Source: Apostichopus japonicus (taxonomy: Eukaryota; Echinodermata; Holothuroidea; Aspidochirotida; Stichopodidae). Taken from it: a DNA stretch of 64,000 nt. This document shows positions 28,501 to 36,891 of the stretch, one piece after another. The first letter of the stretch is position 1. Each line of letters opens with the position of its first letter. The notes beneath the pieces are model-generated. The model was not told the DNA's origin. It ran no database searches and was given only the letters and a program-made list of their open reading frames with translations. The DNA lies in assembly GCF_037975245.1 (NCBI RefSeq), contig NC_092564.1:19480484-19544483 (forward strand), given 5' to 3'. The translations under genes were made by a program, and so were the position numbers.

Positions 28501-31500
28501 TGCGGCGGGGTTAGCAGTTCCGCGAAACTGCCGCGAAACACGCGATTGCGTGACATGCTGAATAACCGGATTAAGGAAGATTACTTCTTAGTGATAAATG
28601 AACAACAATAGAAGCTTAACGTAAGAAGGGAGAACTAGGGAGGGAATTAGGCTTAGGTGGAGCGTAGCGTAACCTAGCAACGGTAAACAAGGTAACGCTA
28701 CGGGGTGGCCTAACAAGAAAATGGAAGCTGAAACGAAAATGAGAGAGCGAGAAATACATACAAAAAGGAGTGAATATACGTGAGCAATATGAATCCCCAA
28801 AAGGGGAACGAGAGAAACTAATTGGGGGGAAGAAGCTAGTAAACAAGCTAAGAAAACACAATAACAACAACACGCTTTAGCGTGGGGAGGAATAGGGCGG
28901 GAACCTAGGCAGTTTCGCGGAACTGCTAACCCCGCCGCAAACCAACCCGAGGAGGAAACGCACTACAAAAACAGTCCCCAAAACCCTCCCTTTTTGACAA
29001 AAAGGATACTTATCGGTCAGGAAAGGACTGTCAAACTTCTAGAGATCCGAAGCTAAAAAACTTCCGGCGATCGCCGAAGAAAACCAAGACAATTTTCCAA
29101 GGAAACTATCCACAAGAAAAATATGCGTGTAGGCACTTGGAATGGTAGAATGAAAAAGGAGGAGGGACCGGAAGGGGGGTCCGGTCGTAGAGGGCGCACA
29201 GTGTTATTTATTTACCAGGACTTTATAGGCACGGTAGAATGAGGTGCTAAGGTTGTGAGGAGACAGGTAAGCGAGGAGCGAAGTAAATAGGTATAAATCA
29301 ATTTTACTGACATTCAGAAAACAGCAATCGGGCATTTCTTCAATATTAATATATTTTTTGATATATAATTTTTTTCAAAGTTCAAAACTTGTTCACATTG
29401 TACAGCCTACTATAGACTCAATGGTAGCCTACACCATGCATTTCATTAGACACACAATTTTGCATGTTTCATACAAATTTTCTCATATTTCAATATAGCT
29501 GATTGATTTGAAAGATTCGGTAATCATTGGCCAACTGCAACTGTTTTAAATTGTCAAAAATATGGATAATTGGCATTTTGGCAAATTACAGTACATCTAA
29601 TTCTGCATAAAGGAATAAATCAAGTTTACTGACATTCAGAAAACAGCAATCGAGCATTTCTTCAATATTAAGTTCAAAAGTTCAAAACTTGTTCACATTG
29701 TATAGCCTACTATAGACTCAATGGTACACCATGCATCCCACTAGACACACAATTTTATTTCTAACAATGCTATTTTTTTTTTCTATTGTGTAGTTAAATA
29801 AGCGTATAACCATGAAAATATACCTTCTGTCCAAAATGTTATCCTATTCACAGAAATCAAATCAACAAGCCGGTGAAATGTTGATGACATTGACATCCTA
29901 CGTTTGTATGTACTGTAGTGTACAGTACATACAAAGTAATGGTCCCAAACCAACACCAAATATTTTGACCACAACAGAGCCAATACCTAATAGTGGAAAA
30001 TAATGTAGCTTCAGAGTGAATAAGTGTCTCTTATTCAATAGTTATGTGAAATTCAACTGGCAGTGAAGCAAACTACTCAAGGGTATTATGTTAATATGTG
30101 TCCTTGGAACAGCTCCCCTGCGGATACAGAAATATTACTTGCCAGAGGTGATGTCAGTCCTCTTACGTTGTCCGAGACAGATATCTGCATGATCTCAGAG
30201 AAAAGGCCAAAAACTTGGGCAAAAGAGTACATTCTCATGATTCTACTAGGATTAGTTACGACACCAATTATACCAAAACCAGATTTTTTAAAATGTTGAG
30301 ATAAATTTAATGAGGCTTTACTGCTATAGCAAGACCATGTAAATGTCTACTACTCTACTAGAAGAAATAATGTGCAGCATGTTGTCCAAGTGTTCAGTAT
30401 ACATATAATGTAATTATGGCCTCCCCTACAGGTGGTCATCATTCTATCCAACAAATATATGGCAACCTGCAGACAGAGCAGACAGCAACAGGAAACCAGC
30501 TTTGGGCAACAGACCTTATAGCCTTATAACCTATACTGATTAAATTACACTAAACACAGATACGATCAGATACGATCTGGCATAAATTGGTAAGAAGGTA
30601 TGGGCGTAACCATTGTTGGACAGTGTTGGAGCAGCCTGGGGCGCTAGCAATAAGTTGCAAGGTACAGGGGTCTACCACAGGCAGGTCACCATGAACATTG
30701 CATCATATCCCATCATCATTTATAAGTGACATGTAAATTTATGCACCATAGTTGTATCATATCCCACCATCTTAAGTGAGATGTAAATTTATGCATCATA
30801 TTTGTACCATACCACACCATCTTAAAGAGAGATGTTAATTTACACACGGTGTTTGTATCATATCCCACCATTTTAAGTGAGATTTAGTTCGCCTGGGTCC
30901 GTCTTCAATCTTTTTTTTTTACAATGCTGCAGACTTTCTGTAACAGCTTCATCTTTAGTTTCAGCCTACTGTAAACAAATAGTATAACTCCGGGCGAAAA
31001 ATACAAGCTTGTCAACTTGCCTTTTCACAGATGAAGAAACAAAGCAATACTCTTGAGAAATTACCAACAAAGCACTACACCAAATGTAAAACCTTAAAAC
31101 CAATTTTAAACTTCTTATTGGTAATGGTTTCACTTTACCAGAATATTTAGGTCACTCATTTTAAAAGTCCATATCTTCATCTCTCTAAACAGGCAAAACG
31201 TGATTCAGTCAAAAACAGATTGAATGAACCACCTGAAAATTGATCACAAGATGTGAAACACCTGCTTGCCCCCTTTCTACAGTTCTACTATCATTTCCTC
31301 GGGTACAGGTGGCAGGCTGTCCTATGGGAACATGCTATATCAGGGAATTATTTATCCAGTATCGCATTGCAAAATGCTACACAAAAATGGTCCAGTTGCT
31401 ATACAAGTGTAACATATGAATAGCAGTTTTCTTTGCATGAACTATAGTATTCAATGCGAGTAAAAATTCAGAGCCTACAAACATGCTACACAAAATTTGA

Positions 31501-33571
31501 AAGTTAAATAATTCCCTTTATATGCTGTACGTTCAGTTTCAACTCTTGCATAGTTGACACCTTTAATTAGCTATACAGGCAGGTAATCATTTAGGGTTCA
31601 TAGCAGTTTTGAAGTTGCTGGATTTTTGTCTCCTAAAAAGTATTATGGTTTGGATCTGGAGTAATAACCTTGTACACATCCTTGCAGTAGCAATATATAG
31701 CAAATGCCTACTTTGCATAGCATCTTGCTATGCAATATGGGATCAATATATTCCTGGCAGGACACATCTTTAAGTAGTTTTCCCTGAAATTTTGTCTTCC
31801 AAATTATGATACTTTTGGCATTATTTGTCAAGTCTGCCCAGCCTTTAACCAACCATTAAAAGTTTACCCTGCTCTGGACGTATGGTGAAAATCTCAGTCC
31901 ACAAATTTGATGTTTCTATTTTTGCTTCTACTTTATTTTACAAGTCCTAGTGTGATTTGGGTTCATTGAATCTAAAAGAATACATTTTATGTAACTAGCA
32001 TAAAAGGCAAAACGAATGCAACAAATCCAGTCTTTAAATAACGACCATAATGATACAATTCAGTCAATAAGAAAACATTATGGGAAGTTATTGGAACTAA
32101 GAATCTCTTCAAAGAAATGGCTTCCCAATTCACACTTTACACAAATTGATCATTTGAGGTTGATAGACTTCCTATATAGTTTGCTGCTACCACACAATGA
32201 GTCAATGACACAGTAACCAGATAAATCTTGTTTCACAGTTCACCGATTTTGAATTCATTCAAGCAACTGCTGAATTTGCTCCTTGGTGGATTTTCTCTGA
32301 AAAGTAACAAGCTTTCTTGTGTGAGCTTTCTTGTGAAATGATAACTAAGGAGTAATCAAGGTTTATATTGTTTGTATCAAGAAAGGGAGGGAGGGAAAGA
32401 AAGGGAGGGGAGGGAGAGGGGAATTGGAAGGGAAGGGGAGGTTGAGGGAGAGGAGAGGGTGAGTGAGGGGGGGAATGTTGCCATTCTTGTATGCTTGGAC
32501 ATGTAGCCCAAAAATGTAATAATGCAAAAATATATTATTTAACTTGGATAGCTTTTTAGACAAAAGATAAATTAGGGCAAAACAAGAACCTGATAGACAT
32601 ATACAAAAAACCTAACTACAACTCATCCTCACCCAATCCTAGGGTTACTACATTACATTGGTTAAAAAGATTTTAGTCCAATTGAAAACCTTTAGAAATC
32701 GGTGCAATTTATTCTCATTGCAAAAATGGAACGATCCTGATTAACCAGGACTTGTAACACACCAAATCCCCCTTCCCTTCCCCCACACTATACCTATATC
32801 CACTAGGAAAACAAATGATTGCATGGTTATGCCTATAAAAGTTGATTTATTAGCAAGAGATCAAACATTACAAGATGAGAAAAATATGTTTAAAATATTG
32901 TAAAATTATCTGTGCACATGACTTGACAATGATCATAAATCAAACAGGCACATATGTTACTTAATGTTTCTGCAAAGTTATTGCCTGAAGGGGAAGTTCT
33001 ATTCTACTGCTTGTAGGCTAGCATAGTCTTGATTCTAGTCTTGGCAAAGATCTGTGGTCTGATTTGAAAGATATAAGCTTTAAAAGTTCTTAGAATAGGA
33101 AGTGACAAGTTCAGCTAGACCAATAGGTTAAAGGAATAGGTTAAAGAAAATTTTGCAATTACTAAATATTTGACCTAACTCGATGTAGAGCGAAGTTTGG
33201 ACTACAGCTCTCCATAATCATAAATCTAGACATAGCCTAACAGTAACAATTAGCAGCCTTATTGTTTTTACTGAAGTGAAAGCCGACAAGTTATAGCCTA
33301 TCTCAGTTACTGCGGCACTAAAATTAACATGAGACAAGTGTACCCAATGGCTAATGATAATTTCTTCCCCAAACTCGTTCATCTCAAACGCATGCAAATT
33401 TGACTAAATAGTTGGGTATATCAGTTAATATATCACCGTGACAAATTCGTAGAACAAATGAAGACAAGTATTATTTATCTTACTGAGCCTACCTTTTCTG
33501 CCTAACACGGGTACGATGGCCGCAACGAGAACCACTGCCAGGACACTGAGAGAACAAATACAGTTGGTCAT
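1327..33571 (-). CDS. Neogenin/DCC-like FN3-repeat protein (partial gene, 3' end off the left edge)
   Basis: Fourteen exons with consistent phases (79, 186, 102, 282, 270, 261, 261, 261, 261, 327, 148, 152, 117 and 213 nt) give about 973 codons in the window. A hydrophobic signal peptide is followed by ten FN3 domains. Domain 1 carries GYRLNYREAS, like GYKIRYRKAS of neogenin FN3-3. Domains 2-8 carry GIG and YTF-x-(N/D)L-x-P patterns of neogenin FN3-4. Domain 9 has VTDSRYYSLRYRP, like ITDSRYYTVRWK of FN3-5. Domain 10 matches FN3-6. In vertebrates FN3-4 to FN3-6 of DCC and neogenin bind netrin and RGM, and the proteins act as guidance or dependence receptors at the cell surface. No Ig-domain exon was recognised. 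Any transmembrane segment and cytoplasmic tail would lie left of position 1. The family call is fairly sure; the domain-to-domain correspondence was judged by eye. Confidence 0.82.
1540..3087 (-). other. Intron between the two exons of FN3 domain 10
   Basis: AT-rich unique sequence with no coding potential, repeat or hairpin of note. Confidence 0.7.
3088..3204 (-). CDS. Exon 13: first half of FN3 domain 10 (neogenin FN3-6-like)
   Basis: 117 nt, phase 1 to 1 (acceptor GTTTCAG, donor GTTAGC). It encodes APRLLTVVQLMLDFPNYIHA and TLNWLPPLE, matching the A-C strands of FN3-6 with the NWxPP core. Confidence 0.87.
3415..3722. repeat. CT-rich degenerate tandem repeat (CTCCCTCATCACCTCCTCC-like)
   Basis: Repeated pyrimidine-rich units containing CCCTCATCACCTCC run up to 18 bp from the donor of FN3 exon 12. 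On the transcribed strand this is a purine-rich GGAGGAGG tract. The long ORFs over it are composition artefacts. Confidence 0.8.
3741..3892 (-). CDS. Exon 12: second half of FN3 domain 9
   Basis: 152 nt, phase 2 to 1 (acceptor CTGCTAG, donor GTATGT). It encodes SNYLFANTREFEHSVGDLIP followed by DTEYEFSVQTIVEGVTSGYS. It corresponds to the NANATTLSYLVTGLKPNTLY region of neogenin FN3-5. A 5-kb intron separates it from exon 11. Confidence 0.9.
5021..6383. mobile_element. hAT-like element with 14-bp TIRs and perfect 8-bp TSD
   Basis: The left end CAGGGTGGGAATTT and right end AAATTCCCACCCTG are perfect inverted repeats, flanked on both sides by TTTACAAG (5013-5020 and 6384-6391). This is diagnostic of hAT-superfamily insertion. 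The 1363-bp interior has GGTAAGCAC repeats near the left end and a long hairpin at 6021-6060 but no transposase frame, so it is non-autonomous. It lies in the 5-kb intron within FN3 domain 9. Confidence 0.88.
6021..6060. repeat. Near-perfect 18-bp-stem hairpin inside the hAT-like element
   Basis: ATGAACTACGCA and TGCGTAGTTCAT pair, then after one mismatch TTGCC pairs with GGCAA across a 3-nt loop. It is a subterminal palindrome about 320 bp from the right end of the element. Confidence 0.8.
6392..6809. mobile_element. Remnant of a second hAT-like element (right end only)
   Basis: The segment ends GGTTGCCCACCCCTG, a widespread hAT terminal-repeat type, and contains a GCGGGCC-rich inner stretch. 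The matching left end was not found; the 5021-6383 element may have inserted into it. Confidence 0.4.
7500..7616 (+). mobile_element. LINE (L2-like) or SINE 3' tail relic
   Basis: The sequence contains TGTAAAGCGCTATATAAGAA followed by TAAATATATA, preceded by a T-rich stretch. AAAGCGCTATATAA is the typical 3' end of L2-clade retrotransposons and the SINEs that share it. No upstream coding part remains. Confidence 0.45.
8920..9067 (-). CDS. Exon 11: first half of FN3 domain 9 (neogenin FN3-5-like)
   Basis: 148 nt, phase 1 to 2 (acceptor TTTGCAG, donor GTAAGC). It encodes RFVPPRVLSVEILTSSSARI, the core WMDP, then VTDSRYYSLRYRPVQG. The TDSRYY-x-(L/V)R motif is a hallmark of DCC/neogenin FN3-5. 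Confidence 0.9.
9205..9237 (-). CDS. Candidate 33-nt microexon in the FN3-8/FN3-9 linker
   Basis: A strong acceptor (CTTTCTTTTCTTAG) is followed by 33 nt, open in the phase-1 frame (LRTTIAQANL), and a possible GTGAAT donor. Including or skipping it keeps the frame. Vertebrate DCC and neogenin have an alternatively spliced linker at this very junction (FN3-4 to FN3-5). Its use here is inferred from signals only. Confidence 0.3.
9616..9942 (-). CDS. Exon 10: FN3 domain 8 (FN3-4-like copy 7)
   Basis: 109 codons, phase 1 to 1 (acceptor TCTTACAG, donor GTAAGT). It has VILRWEPPIDEEDETLLGYL and LRLHYRQNSYTFRNLEP. That last stretch is the closest match in the window to the KQRYYTIENLDP strand of vertebrate neogenin FN3-4, so this may be the ancestral-position copy. 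It is 22 residues longer than the 261-nt copies. Confidence 0.9.
9985..10015 (-). pseudogene. Truncated duplicate of the start of FN3 exon 10
   Basis: About 70 bp upstream of the true exon on the minus strand, a copy of its acceptor (GTTACAG) and first codons recurs, reading ALTPEIDV against ALPPTEAPIIDV in the exon, and soon meets a stop. It is a small local duplication that leaves a decoy acceptor. Confidence 0.5.
10790..11165. repeat. Degenerate tandem repeat (about 35 bp, GAGGTAACTCATTCAGCCTC-like)
   Basis: Units with GGTAACATATTCA and CCTCATTATACTTTCC recur about ten times with many changes, ending just before FN3 exon 9. Confidence 0.65.
11184..11444 (-). CDS. Exon 9: FN3 domain 7 (FN3-4-like copy 6)
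   Basis: 87 codons, phase 1 to 1 (acceptor GTTGCAG; donor GTTAAA is weak). It has AIMWEQPIEPIQSYELTLVG and YTFFNLQPDTRYTVELRVFN. The reading frame and exon length match its neighbours exactly. Confidence 0.92.
12130..13397. repeat. 31-bp minisatellite, about 1.27 kb
   Basis: Units of the type CACACATTCACACATACAG plus ACGTACGGCACG repeat about 40 times with small deletions. The frame runs open as His-Thr-rich peptides on both strands because the unit is stop-poor; these are not genes. It sits in the intron between FN3 domains 6 and 7. Confidence 0.93.
13434..13694 (-). CDS. Exon 8: FN3 domain 6 (FN3-4-like copy 5)
   Basis: 87 codons, phase 1 to 1 (acceptor TTCTCCAG, donor GTGAAC). It has ITVNWRRASEDVFSYEISID and YTFTNLEPSTEYFIALAVTN. 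The intron 3' of it begins next to the 31-bp minisatellite. Confidence 0.93.
14473..15598. repeat. 360-bp tandem satellite, three full copies and a fragment
   Basis: Copies start with GAATTTTCTAGAGGCCCATG at 14473, 14841, 15200 and 15560 (periods 368, 359, 360). The first copy is longer because of an (AT) run. Copies differ at only a few positions. It lies in the intron between FN3 domains 5 and 6. No coding potential. Confidence 0.92.
15998..16402. repeat. 209-bp tandem duplication beside FN3 exon 7
   Basis: The segment with TGTTCACAGTAGGCAGAAAT and ATTTACGGCAAACTATTGAA occurs twice, at a spacing of 209 bp. The second copy ends 26 bp from the donor side of exon 7. Confidence 0.85.
16429..16689 (-). 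CDS. Exon 7: FN3 domain 5 (FN3-4-like copy 4)
   Basis: 87 codons, phase 1 to 1 (acceptor GAACAG, donor GTAGGC). It has IFVEWQSVDPNVIRFEITL and HTFTNLDPNTEYTIEVRSLS. A 209-bp tandem duplication lies in the intron directly downstream of its donor. Confidence 0.93.
17433..17693 (-). CDS. Exon 6: FN3 domain 4 (FN3-4-like copy 3)
   Basis: 87 codons, phase 1 to 1 (acceptor TTTCCAG, donor GTAAGT). It has ITVRWTAPTEEVTGYEITLD and FTFSDLAADTEYVLRIKAVN. It is the first of four consecutive exons of exactly 261 nt. Confidence 0.93.
18539..18808 (-). CDS. Exon 5: FN3 domain 3 (FN3-4-like copy 2)
   Basis: 90 codons, phase 1 to 1 (acceptor AAACAG, donor GTAAAA). It has ASWAPAGDD around the core Trp, FIVGIGINDLEE and YYVFEDLTPGTLYLVSVRAVN. 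With domain 2 it is the copy that best keeps the Gly-Ile-Gly strand of neogenin FN3-4. Confidence 0.92.
19275..19556 (-). CDS. Exon 4: FN3 domain 2 (FN3-4-like copy 1)
   Basis: A complete 94-residue FN3 domain on one exon, phase 1 to 1 (acceptor TTTGTAG, donor GTAACT). It has the core Trp in IFARWVQPEGDD, the GYILGIGRDSPDE segment and THTFRDLEPGTNYVLAIRAVN. The GYxxGIG stretch resembles GYAIGYG of vertebrate neogenin FN3-4. Confidence 0.92.
20325..20426 (-). CDS. Exon 3: second half of FN3 domain 1
   Basis: 102 nt, phase 1 to 1. It encodes DLAEGTAYIFSVFAKTQDG and a polar tail, the F and G strands of the FN3 domain (the L-x-x-G-T-x-Y pattern). The domain is split between two exons, unlike the seven single-exon domains that follow. 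Confidence 0.88.
21293..21700. repeat. About 57-bp minisatellite, seven units
   Basis: Units resemble AGTGTCCCCCCTGCCTTGCC followed by CAGAGTCACCGTGGCC and GCAAGATTAACTAAT. It is GC-rich against an AT-rich intron and lies between the two exons of FN3 domain 1. Confidence 0.88.
21804..21989 (-). CDS. Exon 2: first half of FN3 domain 1 (neogenin FN3-3-like)
   Basis: The acceptor TTTCAG and donor GTATGTG flank 186 nt, phase 1 to 1. It encodes the A-E strands of an FN3 domain, with the core ITLSWNDPP and GYRLNYREAS. It has no internal ATG near its start, so it is best recognised by translating the splice-bounded segment. Confidence 0.88.
23948..23975. repeat. Short perfect hairpin
   Basis: CCATGTTTATC and GATAAACATGG pair perfectly around ACAA. 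It is isolated in the first intron of the FN3 gene, and no terminal repeats or target duplication were seen around it. Confidence 0.6.
27973..29756. repeat. A-B-A'-B' tandem duplication split by the foldback element
   Basis: Segment A (27973-28129) recurs as A' (29456-29611), both starting AATTTTGCATGTTTCATACA. Segment B (29291-29460) recurs as B' (29612-29756), both containing ACTGACATTCAGAAAACAGC. The foldback element sits between A and B of the first copy, so the duplication came first. Confidence 0.85.
28168..29272. mobile_element. Foldback (long-TIR) DNA transposon, 365-bp arms
   Basis: Arms 28168-28532 and 28908-29272 are inverted copies of equal length with only about four visible differences. 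They start GCTTACCTGTCTCCTCACAA. A 375-bp spacer has no transposase. Flanking 9-mers GAGTGACGA and GAGGAGCGA agree at six positions, a possible decayed 9-bp duplication. Long TIRs with 9-bp duplications suggest a MULE or foldback element, but the superfamily is unresolved. Confidence 0.88.
29903..29935. repeat. Perfect 15-bp-stem hairpin
   Basis: TTTGTATGTACTGTA and TACAGTACATACAAA pair around GTG. The stem is perfect but short, and there is no flanking pairing of the kind seen in a microRNA precursor. Confidence 0.75.
32380..32472. repeat. G/A-rich purine tract
   Basis: An almost uninterrupted GGGAGGGAGGGAAAG-type run of about 90 bp with several G-triplets, which could form a G-quadruplex or triplex. 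Confidence 0.75.
33493..33571 (-). CDS. Exon 1: start codon and signal peptide
   Basis: The ATG at 33571-33569 has an A at -3. It opens 26 codons beginning MTNCICSLS, with a long Val/Ala/Leu core ending PVLGRK, a typical secretory signal peptide. The exon ends in phase 1 at a GTAGGC donor. Joining it to the next recognisable exon (21989) preserves frame and makes a short mature N-terminus before FN3-1. That join crosses an 11.5-kb intron and is inferred. Confidence 0.75.
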
Positions 33572-34468
33572 TTTGCCTGTTTCGTTGAAGCAATAAAACT
33601 TCGAGAAAAAAACGAAATGGTGATATGAGGTAAAGTCAGGAAAACGTATTTGTGGTATTTCCTTCTAAGCCACCTAACACTATTTATTCTTTTAAAAAGT
33701 CAGACTTCCTCCAGTTATGCCTGCACACGCGTGGTGGTGTAAACTGCCGTGCCACAGACGAGATGACAAGTGTTTTCCTGTACCACGTAAACAGCAGAAG
33801 TTCACCAACTTTCAATTTCACGAACTTCAAGGTGCCACCAGCAGGACGATTTTACTGTGTCGGCTTATACTCTATGCATCGTCTGCTTATCGTCTGCTTA
33901 CCGTCTGCGCGGGGAAGTATTACCAGTTTAATGGTAATACGTCAATGCGTGTACTATCGAGAAATGCCATGCCCCGTAGATTCCACCCTTTTATTTATGC
34001 AGTGCAACAATCAACGATACCGCTGTTTTGTGGGGTCCCCCTTCACACCAACCCACTACTTTTGAATGAACAGTGTACAGCTGTAGTATAATATCTTCAA
34101 ACTTATCATGTACTTGTGCGGATGTTCAAGGAAAGTTGAGCCTAAGCCGGGAAGCCTTGCCAGGGACTTAATTACATCATTTTGTGAAAAGAAAAACTAT
34201 ATAAGTGCCCTTTACATAAATGTGTTGGTACTGAAAAAGGGCTCCATTCGGGGTTTTACCAACAAAAGTGCCCTTACTTTACAAAAAAGTGCATAACTTG
34301 AGAATAATATTTAAAAGAAAATCTTATATATATAAAACGAAATGCACACATGATTCATATTTTCGGAGAACTTTGAGGTGACTTGCAGTTTAACAGCTTT
34401 TTAAATAAATGATTTCCCATATCAAGTCCTATATCACACTGTCTTATAACGTTTACCGTGCCCTAGAC

Positions 34469-35414
34469 CCAGGTTACTCAACCTGGGGTCCGCGGACCCC
34501 TATAGGGGGTCCGTGAAATTTATTTGGGGGTCCGTGAGGGCAAAGGGGTCCGCAGGGGGTCCGTGAAAAAATAAGGGTCCGTGAAAAAAATAAGGGTCCA
34601 CGAAAGCCGAAGAGGTTCGTGAAAAATGGAATGAGAGATATAGTCGAAGGAAGAAGTATGTATGCCTCTAGAAATCTAGGCTAGGCTAGCCGTCAATACG
34701 TCGGACCCTGATGATCAGACCGTATCGTCAGTAGTCGATAAATGTTGAATCGTGCGTTCCCGATGAAAACAAGTAATATAGTTTCTCATTGGTTTGCATT
34801 CGGTGAGGTATGGGTAACATGCCATCCGAGTGTTGTGTACAACTTAACTGCACACTATACATCCTAAGATGCAGAGCAATAACTATGATGCGTTGCTCAC
34901 TGTTGACACAGCGAAGCGCGGTAGTTATAAGGCTTTGGTGGAGGAAAAGTTATAACTAACTTGGATTTGACACACACACAAAAAACGGTGCCATTTGCAG
35001 CTATCTCCGACAAAGAAAACCCATAATTCTCATGACCTCATGCAGAATCAACCAGTTTGTATCTGACAACTCATCGCTTCCAAATTAAAATTTAATTGGG
35101 AAATATATAATTTGAAAGTAAGAATTTCCAAGTAGGCCTATGCCTAGCAATATTTGCAGGTCTAGGAAAACTGCATTCCAGGCCCAGAAAAATGCATTTC
35201 TAAACATAAATTCTTGAACATAAATTTACTTCAAAAGTTACAAACTAATGCACCATTTCGCATCTAACCCTCAAATACTTAAAAAAATTCAAAAGGGGAG
35301 GGGGGCCCTCCCCTTATACCCCTCCCCCAGGCCGGCGGTCACTGTCCGGGGGTCCTCCAAACATTTCAGTTTATCTCAAAGGGTCCCTGGATAGAATAAG
35401 GTTGAGAACCTAGG
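34469..35414. mobile_element. hAT-like element with perfect 8-bp TSD CCCTAGAC
   Basis: The left end CCAGGTTACTCAACCTGGGG and the right end GGTTGAGAACCTAGG are imperfect inverted repeats of the common GGTTCTCAACC hAT type. CCCTAGAC flanks both sides (34461-34468 and 35415-35422). The left interior is a series of GGGTCCGTGAA repeats. No transposase frame. Confidence 0.87.
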
Positions 35415-36891
35415 CCCTAGACTGATCTCTCTTCAGCCCCCGGTAGTTCATGTTTGATGATAGCCCTAAAGTAAAAGATAATATAAATATACCCCTTCCC
35501 CCGTATTTCATGCGTATTAATGTTATCGAGTGATGGAAAATACAGAAACCACAATCAGGAAGGCCGTTAACTGCTACATATGATACTGATAGCTGCAGGG
35601 AAGGTGAAACGGATGGCGACAATAATTCACCACAGTGGGGGTGGCGTAGGCTTCGCGGGAAAGTAGTACATGCGGCTTGGACTTGAACAGGAACTCGACC
35701 ACAAAATAGCTTCCGACCGAAACAAATCCTCTATGTTTTCCATATCACAAATGTTAGTAGGACTATCTAACTGTTGTTGTAGTTGTTTTTCTTTTTCGTG
35801 TTACTTATATTCTTTTAATACCAAAAGCAAAATTAAATCTTTCAGCAAATGAACCTTTTTTATTACAAATCACCAACACGGTTGAAGTCGGGTTACTTTT
35901 CGTTATAAGTATTTTTTCATGACAATGGGCACTTAATGTCAGCTCTCAAAAAAAGTGTGGGTATGTGCCTCCGTACCAGCCCTGATAAACCGCCCAGTGG
36001 ATCTAAGTGTGGAGGGTACTACATTCTGTTTATGTTTATTGTCACTTGTACTGAAACTGGCGCATCAAGAAGTAGATTAAGTTAGTTTTCAATGTCCAAC
36101 GGTCGAAATAACTGCTAGAAGAATGGATACAGCCTATATATATGATATATTGCTAAACCATGGCTTTACTGCTGTCATAGGAATTTGTCACAGAGGATGT
36201 CGAGGGGCGGTGGTGCATCGCCCTTAATCACAAGATTGCATTAATTGGTGATAGACGACTTTATAAGTTTTTTTTTAAAGAAACTGTAAGGTAATATACC
36301 CAGAACGTTTAGTGCTGTACTAGAACTTTTCCCTTGTGATAGTTACGTTGAAAAGTATCTAAAATTTGAAGAAAAAAAGTTTGAGTAATGATATGCGCAT
36401 ACAATTGTATACAGTGCTTTATATATAGAGCCTTACCATGCTTGTCATTAGACAGTCAAATAGGCGGTCCTAAGATTTGCCCAATCACATTGAGTTATAT
36501 ATCAATGGAAAGGGAATGTTAGTATCGTTTGTTATTCGAGAGGTCGAAGTTTTGACTTTTCTGATGCAATCTCGCTTTGAATGGAAAAACACCCCAATTG
36601 GTGACACAGATTATATTACACTGACAGTGGATAGGTCAATGGAAAGGTCAAATCGTCAGTGAACGGAACGGAACGAACTTCCTCTAAAAATGGACGGTTC
36701 TAGACGTCTTTATCAGGACTTAAAAGTTCACAGTGGTTGACGAAATAAGTTTGTCTACTTTTTACATCAAGGTTAAAGTGCAATCGGATGAAAATGTGGC
36801 GAAATAAAGAAAATGATTAATCTCAACAGTGCAGCATACAGGATGTGTCTTGATCGACGTGTATATGAGGGCGTGCTGCACAGAGAGGAAC

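Larger units (their letters stand above)
21990..33492 (-). other. 11.5-kb first intron of the FN3 gene
   Basis: No exon with immunoglobulin or other domain features was found on the minus strand. It contains a hairpin at 23948, a purine-rich stretch near 26280-26500, an interrupted tandem duplication (27973-29756), the foldback element (28168-29272), a perfect hairpin at 29903 and a G/A-rich tract at 32380-32472. Short frames such as 25865-26176 (+) show no recognisable family. Confidence 0.6.

Noticed and set aside
28588-28873. Ser/Phe/Leu-rich minus-strand frames
   Set aside because: They lie in the spacer of the foldback element, overlap in two frames and show no transposase motif.
33652-34091. 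Two overlapping plus-strand frames of 137 and 124 residues upstream of the FN3 gene
   Set aside because: They overlap in different frames, contain no recognisable motif, and lie in the expected promoter region; probably chance.
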